A DNA stretch of 64,000 bases from Gautieria morchelliformis (GCA_015179125.1 WHVA01000112.1:1-64000); one strand, 5' to 3'; shown: positions 1-11,590, numbered from the stretch's first letter. Program-made: numbers and translations. The notes: a model not told the origin generated them from the sequence alone.

Positions 1-564
1 GAGCTTCGACTCGGACTCAGTGGAACGATGCGGCCCTCTGACACTTCGCATATAAGGGCCTGGCCAAACAAATCAAGGACGATCTACTTCACTTCCCTCG
101 ATTCTGCAGCCTCGCCAAGCTTAGGAACTTCATGCTGGAATGTGACAGCCATTACTGGGAGCGTAAGGAATACGACGCTATGATCAATGGTCGTGCCTCC
201 CAGCCTGCATGTGCCGCTAATCAGTCCAGCAGCAATGCCACTAACAGCAATCAGTCTTCCAGTGGTTCTAACAACAACAAAAACCGCAACAAGACCAACA
301 ACAACGGCAAGGGTTCCAACAGCAACTCTTTGAACAACAAGAGCCAGCCCGACATCTCGAGCAAGCTCGGGAAAGACGGTAAGCTGCTTCCTGAGGAACG
401 CCAACGTCAGGTCGACCAGGCCTTTGCTGCTTTGCGGCACCAAGGGCCACATCATCAAGGACTGCCCGAAGAACAAGTCTACCAATGGTAGCGGTTCTAA
501 AGGTTGGGCAACGAAGACCTCTAACGAGGGGACTTCGGCCTCCATTACGGAGGTGAAAAAATAG
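1..564 (+). pseudogene. gag: Ty3 gag, C-terminal part with broken zinc knuckle
   Basis: The reading frame covers the end of the capsid region (MLECDSHYWERKEYDA around 132-180), then an Asn/Ser-rich linker and a nucleocapsid zinc knuckle near 425-475. In the main frame the knuckle is lost. Reading one base over gives LCGTKGHIIKDCPK, so a single-base shift lies inside the C-x2-C-x4-H-x4-C motif. The frame ends with a TAG after TEVKK near 564. Copy 2 has the matching protein at 30142-31287, with the second knuckle Cys changed to Gly. Gag coats the RNA genome in cytoplasmic particles. This copy would not give a functional nucleocapsid. Confidence 0.85.
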
Positions 565-3500
565 GTAGCAACCTCGGAACCACACGATCCGAGGATTGCG
601 GTAACCTCACCTGTGTGCTCAGACTCAGTGCCACTTCTCATTCCTTGTCCAAAGATTCCCTTAATGTAGATCTAACCTCGCCTTCGCTCCCCAACGTCTC
701 TTTTGTTGCACTAGTTGACTGCGGGTCTTCTGATTGTTTGATTGAATCCAAATTTGTCCATAAGTACTCTATCCCTGCTTATCCTGTCTCTCCTATACCC
801 TTAAAACTATTTGACGGTAGTACTAACACTACCATTACCCAAGTTCTAGACCTCAGTATCTGCTTTCCGACCGGCAAACAACAATGGGTTACCTTCTACA
901 TAACCTCGCTCGACTCGAGTTGCTCGGTGGTACTTGGCCACAACTGGCTCACCCGCTACAATCCGTCAATTGACCGGGTATTGGGCAGTATTACTTTCAA
1001 GACCATCGATCTGACTATGACTCCACGACCACGGCGACTTCAGTCTGCTCAGCTTCGGCTACTCCCTCGACTTTGCCTACGGCATCTTCGCCCCCACCTT
1101 CGACCTCGCCTCAGAACTCACTTCCGAAGTTGCAAGCACTGCTCATTTCCCTAATCAATGTGCCCACATTTATGCGCGCATCCAGGTTAGAAGGATCCGA
1201 AAGTTTCAGCTCAATCTGGCTTTGCCTGGGCTCCTCGCCTGAGGAGCAACATCGGGAGAAGGCTCTCCCGAGCCTTCTGAGAACATTAAAAACATGTTCC
1301 CAAAGTATACCATGAATTTACAGATGTGTTCAGAAAAGCACGCGCTGACACTCTAGCCCCCACCGACCCCACAACATCAAGATCAACCTTGAAGAAGGGA
1401 CCTCGCCACCTATCGGTCCCATCTATTCCCTGTCCACTTCCGAACTCAAGGCACTTCACGAGTTCATCGACGAGCATTTGAACATCAGTTTCATCCGACC
1501 TTCACGCTCGCCTCATGGTGCACTGGTATTGTTTGTCCACAAAAAAGATGGCTCACTTTGGTTGTGTGTTGATTTCTGAGGTTTAAACAAATTTCGAAAA
1601 AAGGTCGGTATCCATGATTGATGCTCCAAAGAATGCTCGCATCTATACGAAGATTGACCTTCATCACACTTACCACCTCATACGAGTGGCCGAGGGTGAC
1701 GAATGGAAAACCCACCTTCAGGACTCGCTATGGGTCTTTTGAATGGTTGGTTATGCCATTTGGTCTCACTAACGGCCCTGCTGCTTTCCAGAGATTCATG
1801 AATGAGATTTTCGCCGACCTTTTGGATGTTTGTGTGGTGGTATACTTGGATGACATTCTAATCTATTCCAGTGACCCCTCCAAACACGTTGAACATGTCA
1901 AGGAAGTCCTGCGACGACTGCAACTCAACAACCTCTTCACCAAAGAGGATAAATGCGAGTTTCATCGTGACTCGGTTAAATTCCTCGGCTACATTCTCTC
2001 TCCCGAGGGCCTCACCATGGCAGACGACAAGGTAAAGGTCATTCAAGACTGGCCTGAACCTCGCAAAGTTCATGACATCCAATCCTTCCTCGGTTACGCC
2101 AATTTCTACCAACGTTTCATTCACAACTACTCCGACATCACCATTCCCTTAACCCGACTTACCCGCAAGGGTACCCCTTGGAAATTTTCCGAGGATTGTC
2201 GATAAGCCTTCAACTTGTTGAAAAAGGCATTCACCACTGCTCCTATCCTTACCCACTGGATTCCTGACCTCCTATTAATCGTAGAGACTGATGCTTCAGA
2301 TTATGCCTTAGCGGCAATCTTATCATTGTGAACCTCGGAAGGCGAACTTCATCTGGTCGCTTTTCACTCCCGCACATTCACCTCTACCGAACTCAACTAC
2401 GATGTTCACAACAAGGAGCTCCTAGCGATCTTTGAAGCCTTTCAACGCTGGCGACACTACCTCGAGGGCTCTGGCGACCCTGTTGACATTATGACCAATC
2501 ATAAGAACCTTGAATACTTTTCAACAATGAAGCTCTTAACCTGTCGACAAGCTCAGTGGTCAGAATACCTCTCTCAGTTCAACCTCACCATCCAATTCCG
2601 ACCTGGTCGCCTCAGAATGAAGCCTGACTCTCTCACTAGACGATGGGACGTCTCTCTCACTAGACGATGGGACGTCTACCTTAAAGAGGGGAATAGCGAC
2701 TATGCCACCATAAACCCACAGAACCTACAGCCAGTGCATACTCAACACCAGTTGGCATCGTCCCTTAGAGCTACTAACCTCGCTCCCATCGTACTCCGAG
2801 CTGCTTCCCTGCTTGATACCAAGCAGATCCGAGCTGACATCCTAGCGAACCTCCCCTCGGACCCCATAGCCAAGTTGCACCTCGGGTTGGTTAATGACCC
2901 GAGGTGGACCACAGACCCTGAGGGCTTCCTTGAGCTTGACAATCAAACCTATGTTCCAGCGGCCCAAGACCTTCGACTTCGCATCCTGCAATACAAGCAC
3001 GACCACATTCTCTCGGGACACCTCGGGGTCGATAAGACCTTGGAGTTGGAGCTGATTCGACGAGACTATACTTGGCCAGGGATTAGATCCTTTGTCAAGG
3101 AGTATTGCAAGACTTGCACCACTTATATGCGGAGCAAGCCACAATGTCACAAGCCCTATGGTCTCCTCAAACAACTCCCCGTTCCCGAGAAGCCTTGGAA
3201 TTCCATCTCTATAGATTTCATTGAGCAGCTCCCACCTTCATCTGAGTTCACCTCCATACTAGTGATTGTTGACCGCTTCACTAAGCAGGTTATCTTCATC
3301 CCGACCACAGACAAGATAACCTTGCAAGAGCTCGCTCACCTCTTCGTCCTTCATGTCTTTTCAAAGCATGGAGTCCCCTCACACGTCACCTCCGACAGGG
3401 GTTCCGAGTTAGTCTCTCACTTCTGGCGTTCTCTAGGGAAGGCCTTGGACATGCGGTTGCATTTCACCTCGGGATATCATCCTGAGGGTGTTGGTCAAAC

Positions 3501-4297
3501 TGAGTGTGCTAACCAAACCTTGGAACAGTACATGCCTCAGAATCTATTGCAACTATCAGCAGTCCAATTGGGCTTCACTCCTTCCCCTTGCCGAGTTCGC
3601 TTACAACAATGCGCCTAGTGCAACCACTGGTATATCCCCATTCTTTGCTAACAAGGGTTACCACCCCAACCTTGCGGTTCACCCCGAGCGCGATCTCGCC
3701 TCGGCACGAGCACAAGACTTCGTGGTTGACCTGGACAAGCTTCACCAAGAACTTCACCGCGCCATCCTCGAGGCTCAAAAGACTTACCAAGCCTCGGCTG
3801 ATGTTTGTCACAAACCCGCCCCTGATTTCCAAGTTGGATCCCTCACCTTTGTAAAGGCACAGTACTTCATAACAACTCAGCCCACTAAGAAACTTGCCGA
3901 GAAGTTTTTGGGTCCTTTTGAGATCATTTCCCGAGCGGGTACTCACTCCTTCACCCTTCGACTTCCAGAACACATGCATTCAGTCCATCCAGTATTCCAC
4001 ATATCCATGCTCGAACCAGCCTCACCCAACACCATTCCAAACCGAGTTCAGCCTCCTCCACCCCCAGTCGTCATCAACGATGAGCCTGAGTTCAAAATCT
4101 AGGAAATCCTCGACTCGAAGATCAATAATAGACGAAAGAGCTGCAAGCTGCTCTATCTTGTTAGGTGGACTGGTTACGAGGGTACTGATGAAGAAACCTC
4201 GTGGATCCTCGCTTCCAAGCTTGATCATGCCTCGGAGCTGGTCACAGATTTTCACGAGTCTTATCCGGGCAAGCCGGGACCCTTGACTGCTCTATGA
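565..4297 (+). pseudogene. pol: Ty3 pol polyprotein: protease, RT, RNase H, integrase, chromodomain
   Basis: The protease is near 690-985, with ALVDCGSSDCLI as the active-site region and VVLGHNWL downstream. RT spans about 1380-2205, with FGLTNGPAAFQRF and the catalytic YLDDILIYS. About 28 bp around 1605 is deleted relative to copy 2, removing the end of the DFxGLNK block. RNase H follows at about 2270-2640 ([13 protein letters not shown]) with an in-frame TGA at about 2330. Integrase has the HHCC part near 3000-3130 (CKTCTTYM), the first catalytic Asp in SIDFIEQLP and the second in VTSDRGSE. A frameshift follows at about 3530. The chromodomain (LYLVRWTGYEGTDEETSW) is at 4105-4297, after an in-frame TAG at 4100. 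A 24-bp unit is duplicated at 2632-2680 but single in copy 2. Confidence 0.93.
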
Positions 4298-4421
4298 TTT
4301 TTTCCTTGTTAACCCCCATGACCCCCAGTAGTTAGATCACAAAAGATTCCTCACAATCCAACAACACAAAACATCAATAAAATCCAAGAAAAATCCATTA
4401 TTCCATCACATTAGCTTTTAG

Positions 4422-6227
4422 TTACTCCAACATCCTCAGATCCTCCACCTCGCCCGACTCCTCCTCATTACTACTACTACTTCGCTCCACCAAGCCCCCA
4501 TTTCCTCCGTATTCCCCCAGGTCTCTCGCAGCCTGCATTCGCTTCAGATAATTTTGCCTCCTCCTTATCCTTATGAACTCTACATCCACCCTATTCATCC
4601 TATTATTTGCTACCCTAAACTCTCCCAACAACTCACACACCTTTCCCCACCCTCTCTCCCCTCACTCTGCCTCATTTCCCCAACCTCCTTTCCCTTTTCC
4701 TTGCTCAGCCTCGCTTCCATTCGCTCCACCCTCGCCTCCAAACTCCACTCAACCCAATCACTCAAGTCATCGTCATCGTCAACCTCATCCCAAACCTTGG
4801 CCTCTTTCCTTGGCCTTGGTCCATCCTCGCTGTCCTCGCTCCGCGCCCGTTTCTTGCCCACCTCACTCGCCTGACCCTTCCCCTTGTTCGCCTTGCTGCG
4901 GTGGCCGTGGGCTATGCTGCAGCCCTGGGACCCTGTCCTGCACCACACGCAGACTCCGAGGTCGGCAAGACCGAAGTCTATCTTGTTAGTTGTGGTGTCG
5001 CAGATAGCTAGTGGGAATATGATTCAAACTCGTAATAGAAGTCAAATCGAGTAGTGCTTGAGAAAGTAGGGTGTTTGCACATGTAACAAGGCACATGCGT
5101 CTTACAACAATACTGACTGAAGCTGATGGCTATAGAGCGCAGAAGAAGTGAGTGATTAACTGTTTCACTGTTTCACTATCGAATGTAGTGTACAAAGTCG
5201 AGTATTTAACTATCAAGAAAAGAACTTGGTGTTCTTGGTGTGTTACAAGATAGGAACAAGAAAAAGGTCGTATGGGGCAACTGGCATTAGGTTTGAGTAT
5301 TAGGAGTAGGAGGGACATGTGTGTGGAACGTGATGTGTAAAGTATAATGGTGAATGGGGAACGAGGAATGAAGGAGAATAGGAGAAATGGTCGAGACACA
5401 TGCAGGGTCGTCGCATCCCTCGATCGGATCACGTGCACACGTGACCTGTAGCATGTGGGATAGGACTTGGCTCAACTTGGCTCCACAGTGCTGTGATGAT
5501 ATTATTGGTTCGGTGATATTTGTATGTGTGCTTGGTGGGCTTGGTAGTGCGTGTGTGCATGATGAGATGTGTTGTGACTGGTTCGTGACAGTTTAGCGCT
5601 GGGGCGACCACGGTGTGTACGCTGGGCGTCATAGTGTGACGTTGTGACAGTGTGACATGCAAAGTCGTAGCATGTGTGTGACTTGCAACGTCCAAATAAG
5701 GAAAATGGTCCACAGTTGTCCATAGAGTTGAGATGATGTTTTCATAGTATATCAGCGTGTTATAGTGATGAATGTTGGGTGGCATAGCTTTAGTTGTGTA
5801 TTCATAACAGTCTAGGCTAACCACGCGAAGGCATGTATAGTCGCGCTCTTCGCAGCACATGCACCTCGCCTCTGGCTTGGTCGTGAGCAGCCACTCACGA
5901 GGCCCTCCGTCGGCGAGCTTGTACCCATATAGGGACAAGTCGGTCGGGTGGTATGCAAACAGCATACGCTTATACTATTCCAGTCAGCGCGACTCTTACA
6001 AGACCACATTCAGCACTCACCTTTTTGCCCTTCAGCCCCTCCTGCCACAGCTCCCACATGTCTATGGCACCATCATCCTCGATGGGCCTCGGGACGACCT
6101 CGGGTTGCACCTTGGGCAAATCCTCGCCTGAGGGGTCCTCCTCTGGTGAGAGTACGGTCTGGTTGAACGCGTTGCTGGTGCTGTTCACATCGACGGCGGC
6201 GTTGAATAGTGCTTGAGGGCGTACCAT
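4422..6227 (-). pseudogene. Antisense spliced gene between pol and 3' LTR; split CX2CX6C pairs
   Basis: On the minus strand an ORF starts at an ATG near 6227 (MVRPQALFNAA) and runs to GLKGKK, where GTGAGT begins a 46-nt intron (6020-5975) ending TGACTGGAATAG. The next exon stays in frame and contains CMCCEERDYTC (about 5860). After a long gap a third segment (about 4966-4610) contains CVWCRTGSQGC, then an acidic and basic stretch and a probable coiled coil (LEARVERMEARLSKEKGKE). It shifts frame into 4640-4422. Two CX2CX6C motifs together resemble the cysteine spacing of a fungal Zn2Cys6 cluster. Antisense ORFs between pol and the 3' LTR are known in several Ty3 lineages. The splice junction between the two Cys motifs is inferred. 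Function unknown. Confidence 0.55.
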
Positions 6228-6385
6228 ATTCGTTGGCACTTGGTTTTGCTGCCTCCTACCCACCCTTTTATCTAACCTCGGCTACGATTTAAGCTTCGCC
6301 TTTCCCACTACTTAACATCAGGCCAGGATCTAGATTCGAGGATAGGCAAACCTTGTTCATATTACAGCCTCGAGGGTCTCAGCCA

Positions 6386-6399
6386 TAAGGGGGGGATAC
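6386..6399 (+). other. Polypurine tract of Ty3 copy 1
   Basis: The run ATAAGGGGGGGATAC lies directly before the LTR start TGTAAGG. This is where plus-strand priming occurs in LTR retrotransposons, and it fixes the 3' LTR boundary. Confidence 0.8.
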
Positions 6400-6916
6400 T
6401 GTAAGGACCCGGCCTTTGGCTGGTTACTTACCGGTACAACCCTTTTTCCGAGCCCGAGCCTTGTGATTCTAAGCCTGCGCCCGAGCCTGAGCCCGAGCTC
6501 ATATCCGACCTTGATCCCATGCCCGAATCCCCCTAGTTACTGATCCCATTCCATCACGCCATCACGCATCACTTGTATATTGACCTCTCCCTGAACCCCC
6601 CCAAATATGCTTGCCCCTGACTCTTACCCTCACTCGTATATAAACCCCCCGGTATGCATTCCTATTCCTCAGTCTGAAAATCAACTATCGTACTCTTGAT
6701 CCTTAGTTAGTTTCTAAGCCTTCGCCTCTTGAGCCAAACCTCGCCTCTTATTCGTTCCTCCGAAGTTGGGACTCGTGCGTAGGGTCGGTGCAGCACATAA
6801 GCTGAAGCCAAGTCCCTCTCCGACTTCCCTATCAGAACCTCGCCCAGTAACCTTGGACCTTACCTTGGGTTTTGCCCCTGAGCTCGGTCAACCTTATGAA
6901 GGATCGTATCATAACA
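6400..6916 (+). repeat. 3' LTR of Ty3 copy 1 (517 bp)
   Basis: The LTR begins TGTAAGGACCCGG after the purine tract and ends ATCATAACA, with TG..CA termini. A promoter-like GTATATAAACCCC lies near 6639. The same LTR appears at 28300-30098 (interrupted), 31452-32012 (minus) and 44959-45498, which confirms the ends. Confidence 0.9.
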
Positions 6917-7985
6917 GTAAGTACTGGGAGTCGAGATAGTAAAGAAATGGGTCAAAACATTGTATGTAGACAAGGGGGAGGGTACATGCAGCTATTGTGG
7001 GGCATTAATGATGTGGATACTATTTCAGTAACAAGTATTCAAACTAAAGTCATCAAAAACCATACTAAACCCCTGTCAATAAGATAGGGGGATAGTAAAC
7101 AGCAAGGTGTGTCTGTGGAGCAATAGAGAAATAAAATCTTAGTACAGCATACAACCATGTACTTGCCCTCAACCCTACTGCTGGCATATACTCTCCTGAG
7201 CTCACAAGTCATCAAATACCTTCATATATCCATGTTTTTTTAAATTCCCATCAGGTCTGAAGTCACATTGCAGTGTGGTGAGTACTACAGCATTCGTCTT
7301 TTGGCAATGGCCTGGCACCTGATGGAGTCAGGTGCTTGTGTGCTGACTGATCACCAAGGTGCCTTGCACAGCCACAAGGGACTGGAAACTGTTATCTTAT
7401 CTAATTGGTGGATGAGATAAGCCTGCTCATCTGTTTGTTCATTCGTGCGTTGATTCATGTTCATTGTGGTAGGTTCATTTCTTGATAGATATATTTAGTA
7501 TGTTTGTCTTTATATCCATATAATAGAATGACTGCATAATTGTTTATCACAACAACTCCGTTGTATCGTATCTGACTACCATGAAATAGTTCAGGAGTTA
7601 GCTGAAAAGGATGGGAGAAGTAACTACAGATTCCACTTACTGTAAGGGAAACCCTAGTGTCATGATTCGTTTATTCTATGAACCAGCATCAACATCTAGT
7701 GAAGAAACATCCCCGCTATTGAAAGTTTGAGCCATTCGCCGAAGTAGTCTTCACAGTATCCATTTCACATTCACTGATCCCATCATTCCTGCCAGGACAC
7801 CAGGCCATGGAGCCTTCATCGACCATGGAACCCATCACCTGTTAAAACTACCACTCCATGAGTGACCCTCATGCTCAGAACACATTCGGACAGTGTTGGC
7901 TGCAGCCTCTGTGCAGGTTGGGATTGATGGGACTAGTACTACCACAGGGCAGGATGGTAGGAGTTGCCAAGGCTCAGAATCTCTA
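6917..7985. other. No gene recognised
   Basis: Short ORFs only, none with recognisable similarity. The stretch is moderately AT-rich and I see no repeat structure in it. It may be old intergenic DNA or transposon remains too decayed to name. Confidence 0.5.
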
Positions 7986-7989
7986 AATC

Positions 7990-8610
7990 TTTCGGATGCC
8001 CCTCCCTTTTGTTAGAATTAGCTTTGCTCCAGTTTCCACTCCATACAGTATGTGCATTCTTTGTAATATTCCAAACCATTCGGCTTCATTCCCTTTTGCC
8101 AGTAGCAGACATGTATTCTCTATAAAAAGGACTTGTCCAGCATGTATGTTCCCCAGTTCAATTATCATACGTCTTCTTTGTGCTTTACCTTGCTCACTTG
8201 TAAACCAACTCTTGAACTTGACCCTCCCATTGTGCTTCCACCTTTATCAAGGCCAGGAACATCCCCTGGGAGTTCACACCATCGATTCTCCTTGCTCTGA
8301 ACCCTTGGAATTACTCTGAGCCCTGTTGGCGAAGGCCTCTCAAGGAGTGCCTTCGCTGATGAGGGGACCATCTATCTCAGATAACCCTCCCTCATCACTT
8401 TGGACAATTTCGTCAAGTGTTGTAAAGGCTTCGCTTTGACTGTAGACTTGGGGTTCATCTATTGTATACCCCCACATTGTGCTAGTAGTAGTCTGGTACT
8501 CTTTGCCAGCTACATAGTCGATTCACACAAGGACCTCTTGGTTCGCTGAGTTCAGGGGTCTCAAATTCATTGACACCCGCTATTAAACCCTAAAAGAACC
8601 AATCCTGACA
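7990..8610 (+). repeat. Decayed family A LTR (3' part)
   Basis: The stretch aligns by eye with the 3' half of the intact family A LTR at 48862-50129: CAGTTCAATTATCATACG, AAGGAGTGCCTTCG and the end CAATCCTGACA. It is followed, as at 50130, by TATAATTGAACTA and a gag-like ATG. Divergence is much higher than among the other family A copies, so this is an old insertion. Confidence 0.75.
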
Positions 8611-8804
8611 GTATAATTGAACTAAAAACTACAGTCAAAGCATTTTATCTCTCCACCAAAAAAAATGTCAGCTATACAGGAACAACAGCCTCTGGTTCAT
8701 CGAACCCGTTCGATGGGCCCAGCTCTTACACCAGCCCCACTCCCAGGGTGGAACATTTCAGCTCCACTGTTTTGGAACCCGTTGAACTAAACGTAAAACT
8801 GTGG

Positions 8805-10248
8805 TGTTAAACACAATTCTAAAGTTCAATCAGAGATTTGACTTTCCAAGCACACACAAGCTTCGAAGCTATTTTAACGGAGAACCCAATTAAGAAATTA
8901 TACTCCGGTGAACAATCAGAATCAGTATTGGTACAGGAAGTGTAGCAATAGAGATTTAACTGAACACGTGTAGTTCTTAGATTGTGCAATACTTTGTGAG
9001 GTCAAACAATGTTATTAGGCGTCCAAGGGTCCAGATACTTTAAGGGGGAAAGCTACCTAGAGTCTTAGGACCGCGGGTCGAGTGAATTAAAGACAACAAT
9101 AATCCCCAAGACGTGAAAAGATAGTTCTGCGCTTGAACTCTTCCTCAGTTCAAGTATGTCACTATTCTTGTGGCTTTTCTGGTTTTCCAACTCAACAAAC
9201 GTAGGATATTAACTCACTTACCCTGAGTTAGGTTAATATCTGTAGTGCGTTGATTGATCAAGAAAGATCAATTACTCAAAAGGCTATTAACCCACTTAAC
9301 TCAGAGTTAAGTTAATAATCTATTGCGTGAATTGAATAACTAATAACCAAGTCTATTAGATCACTGCTCAGAGTGGCGTCTAATGGTACAGGATTACTAA
9401 TCAGTTACTCTTAGTAATGTTGCTGTTCGCAGCGCGATTAGTCAGAGCCTGCTGCAATTAAAATAGAGCACTCTTGTACTTCTCAGAGCCAATCAGAGTT
9501 GCTGCAATCTTAGACTGTAGCCAAGTCAGTGAGCCAGTACTTCGGTACAAGGCTGTGTTGAAGTCACACTTCAGTTACTCAAGGTATGAGTGGTTTGGGT
9601 GAAAGATGATTGATTGCTTTACTGCTAAAACTGCAGGCTATTTATACTGCATCTATCTAGCTTATGTAACTACTGCCAGGAACCTTGTAGAGGCTTCTAC
9701 TACTGTGAAGAACCTTGTGGAAGCTTAGAGAAGCTTCAGGAAAGGTTTGGAAACTATTGGAAGGCTGTGGAAGGTTCTATTGCTATATTGGGTTAAAGTC
9801 ACAGCTCTGTGACAGTAAAGCTAAGAGTATGTAAGAAACTCCCACGCTCATGTGATTATCATGTGACGAAGGAGAGTCATGTGACTTCATGCTGGATTGA
9901 GGTCATGTGACTGTGTCATGTGATTGTCAGGTGACCGTAGATAATCAAGTGACTTTGAGGTCAGGTGATTGTCAGGTGACTGTAGATAATCAGGTGACTT
10001 TGAGGTCAGGTGATTGTCAGGTGACTGTGGATGATCAGGTGACTTTGAGCTGTTTTTGAGGTCATGTGATAGTCATGTGACCGTGGGGGATTCTTAGCTA
10101 AACTATCAAGAGATTGTTGTATCTTGTGGACCCAATGTGAGTGTAGCATAGAAATATTAATACAACCTTCCTTGAGGACATTTGAAACTAATTAACTACC
10201 TAGTAAATGTTCATAAATAGGTAGCTACTTTGTGGACGATCCCTAACA
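8805..10248 (-). repeat. Inserted LTR of a third family (about 1.44 kb)
   Basis: The borders are TGTTAAACAC and CCCTAACA, forming a short terminal inverted repeat. On the minus strand a purine tract (CCAGGGGGTGGA) sits directly before TGTTAGGG, which sets the orientation. The block interrupts homology to the family A gag. No clean five-base target duplication is visible, so exact borders are uncertain. Confidence 0.6.
9848..10083. repeat. Tandem TCATGTGAC / TCAGGTGAC array inside the LTR
   Basis: The words CATGTGA and CAGGTGA recur more than ten times. The central part is a tandem repeat of about 45-55 bp containing GTCAGGTGACTGTAGATAA. It lies near one end of the inserted LTR and could represent repeated protein-binding sites or simple slippage. 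Confidence 0.75.
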
Positions 10249-10734
10249 TCCACCCCCTGGAGGTTCACTTGTAGTAGACAATGTCCTCTTCTCTCGCCTA
10301 ATTGCTGGGGCATCCATACTCCATCCACAAAGCCCAATTCCTGAACACGCGTCACCACTGCGGTTCAACATACAACAAGAATTAAACCCAGGTGAAGGAC
10401 ACTTTTCACCCAAAAACCTGGCATTGTCATTCAATGCCGAGGGTCAGAATCGAACTTCAATTGATCCCCTCAGGCGCATAATTCAGCCGAACACACCAGG
10501 GCCTCGCCCTGATAATCCCAGCAGCTTTCAGGCCCCATACCCACCTAGCATCCTGCACCTTGTTAGCTCAACAGTACCTCATGCTCGTCTGTATTTGCCA
10601 AACCTCACCTTCCACCATCCTCTCCTATGCACACCCCAAGCCCTTTCATAGATGTCCACTACACCCCACACACGAGACACCTTGTTACATCTCCGGTCCT
10701 GCCAGGCAAACACGCATCCCCCATCCCAGTGGAA

Positions 10735-11065
10735 CTACGGGCTCATTGGCACTGCGATGGATTGGGAGATCCAGCAGAAGGACATCAAAACCGCCTTTTT
10801 GCACAGAGAGCTAGACAATGCGGTATATATGGAGTAACCAGAAGGGTGTGTTGTGAAAGGAAAGGAGACTCACATTTGTCGGCTGAAGAAGACACTCTAT
10901 GGTCTGGTACAGTCACCGCAGTTGTGGAATGCTAGACTTAACAAAGCCCTGGTGGAGGAGATGGGTTTTACCAGAGTCGCAGCAGACCACTGTGTATACA
11001 CATGCACCACCAAAGATGGGACCTCCATTCTCGCAATCCATGTCAATGACATCTGTGCGCACTGC
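10735..11065 (+). pseudogene. Ty1/copia reverse transcriptase fragment
   Basis: The translation contains MDWEIQQKDIKTAFLH, VYMEQPEG (after one stop), CRLKKTLYGLVQSPQLWN and HCVYTCTTKDG, the standard order of the copia RT palm region. Here the conserved D-V-K-T-A-F-L block is DIKTAFL. The frame runs into family A LTR sequence at about 11066, so the YVDD catalytic block is missing. It lies just after the family A gag relic, but the tail next to a family A LTR at 11362 looks Ty3-like. I therefore treat this RT as a separate element fused by rearrangement. Confidence 0.85.
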
Positions 11066-11359
11066 TGGGTTGTCTGGGTTGATCCCACACGATCTACGGG
11101 TGGGACATCCTGCAAGTGCAGTCCGGCAAAAGGAACACCCAAAGAGGGTTGAATCAGGAAGGTGATGGGGCCAGTGATGAACCATCATGTCAGGTAAAAG
11201 ATGTTGATTATGTTTGATGGCATGCCTACTGGCGAATGATGCGAGTAGCAAATGGTCATTCAGCAAATTCAGCGAAGGCCGATCCGGGTGAACATAGAGA
11301 TGGAGCAATGAAAAGGGAAAATGGGGGTAACTTGATACAAGAATAAATGGGTCATCACA
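11066..11359 (-). repeat. Family A LTR fragment (5' end, minus orientation)
   Basis: On the minus strand it begins TGTGATGACCCATTTATT, equivalent to TGTCATGAC of intact copies, and runs into TGTCCCACCCGTAGATCG. It carries only the first part of the LTR and abuts the copia RT fragment. Confidence 0.75.
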
Positions 11360-11590
11360 GTATCCCCCTCCTAGCTTCGGAGTCCAACGACGTAGGGTTC
11401 TGGTGAGAGGGGAAAGGTGTAAGGACATAATGTGTCCCCTGATGAGATCTATGATGTACTCAGAGGCGGGGACTTGGCATTGGTTGTAATATTGAGCCAT
11501 ACCATCTTTAGCCTTGACCAATGCCAACTGTGCTTCCACAAGTGAAGTTTCTATCCAGGCTCTGAATTTGTCTCTAGCGGCAATCCATAA
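11360..11590 (-). pseudogene. Ty3/gypsy-like integrase tail and polypurine tract
   Basis: The minus-strand translation has KFRAWIETSLVEAQLALVKAKDGMAQYYNQ, the helical region after the integrase core in many basidiomycete Ty3 elements, here quoted in two parts: KFRAWIETSLVEAQ and LALVKAKDGMAQYYNQ. It is followed by a tract GGAGGGGGATAC just before the family A LTR start at 11359. This links the family A LTR to a Ty3-like pol, though only by adjacency. The GPY region is deleted. Confidence 0.6.

Larger units (their letters stand above)
1..6916 (+). mobile_element. Ty3/gypsy chromovirus copy 1, 5' end outside window
   Basis: The order gag tail, retropepsin, reverse transcriptase, RNase H, integrase and chromodomain defines a Ty3/gypsy chromovirus. 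It is followed by an antisense gene, a purine tract and a 3' LTR ending at 6916. The 5' LTR and most of gag lie before the window. The coding region is broken by frameshifts, a small deletion and stop codons, so the copy is not autonomous. A second, more decayed copy of the same family starts at 28300 and solo LTRs of it lie at 31452 and 44959. Assignment to the chromovirus branch rests on the C-terminal chromodomain. Confidence 0.93.
8663..10690 (+). pseudogene. gag: Family A gag-like ORF, split by an LTR insertion
   Basis: Part one (8663-8790) begins MSAIQEQQPLVHRTRS and parallels MSSTQQEQPVVHRTCS at 50177. Part two (about 10270-10690) contains PLRRIIQPNTPGPRP and FIDVHYTP, matching SLRRLLAPNSPSGRP and FLDVHYSAP of the 50177 copy. 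The two parts are separated by an LTR of another family (8805-10248). It is a Pro/Ser-rich gag-like protein with no recognisable domain. The assignment rests on its place directly after the LTR in two independent copies. Frameshifts and stops make it non-coding today. Confidence 0.65.

Noticed and set aside
9848..10083. CRISPR-like array
   Set aside because: Repeats are direct and adjacent without unique spacers; genome is eukaryotic.
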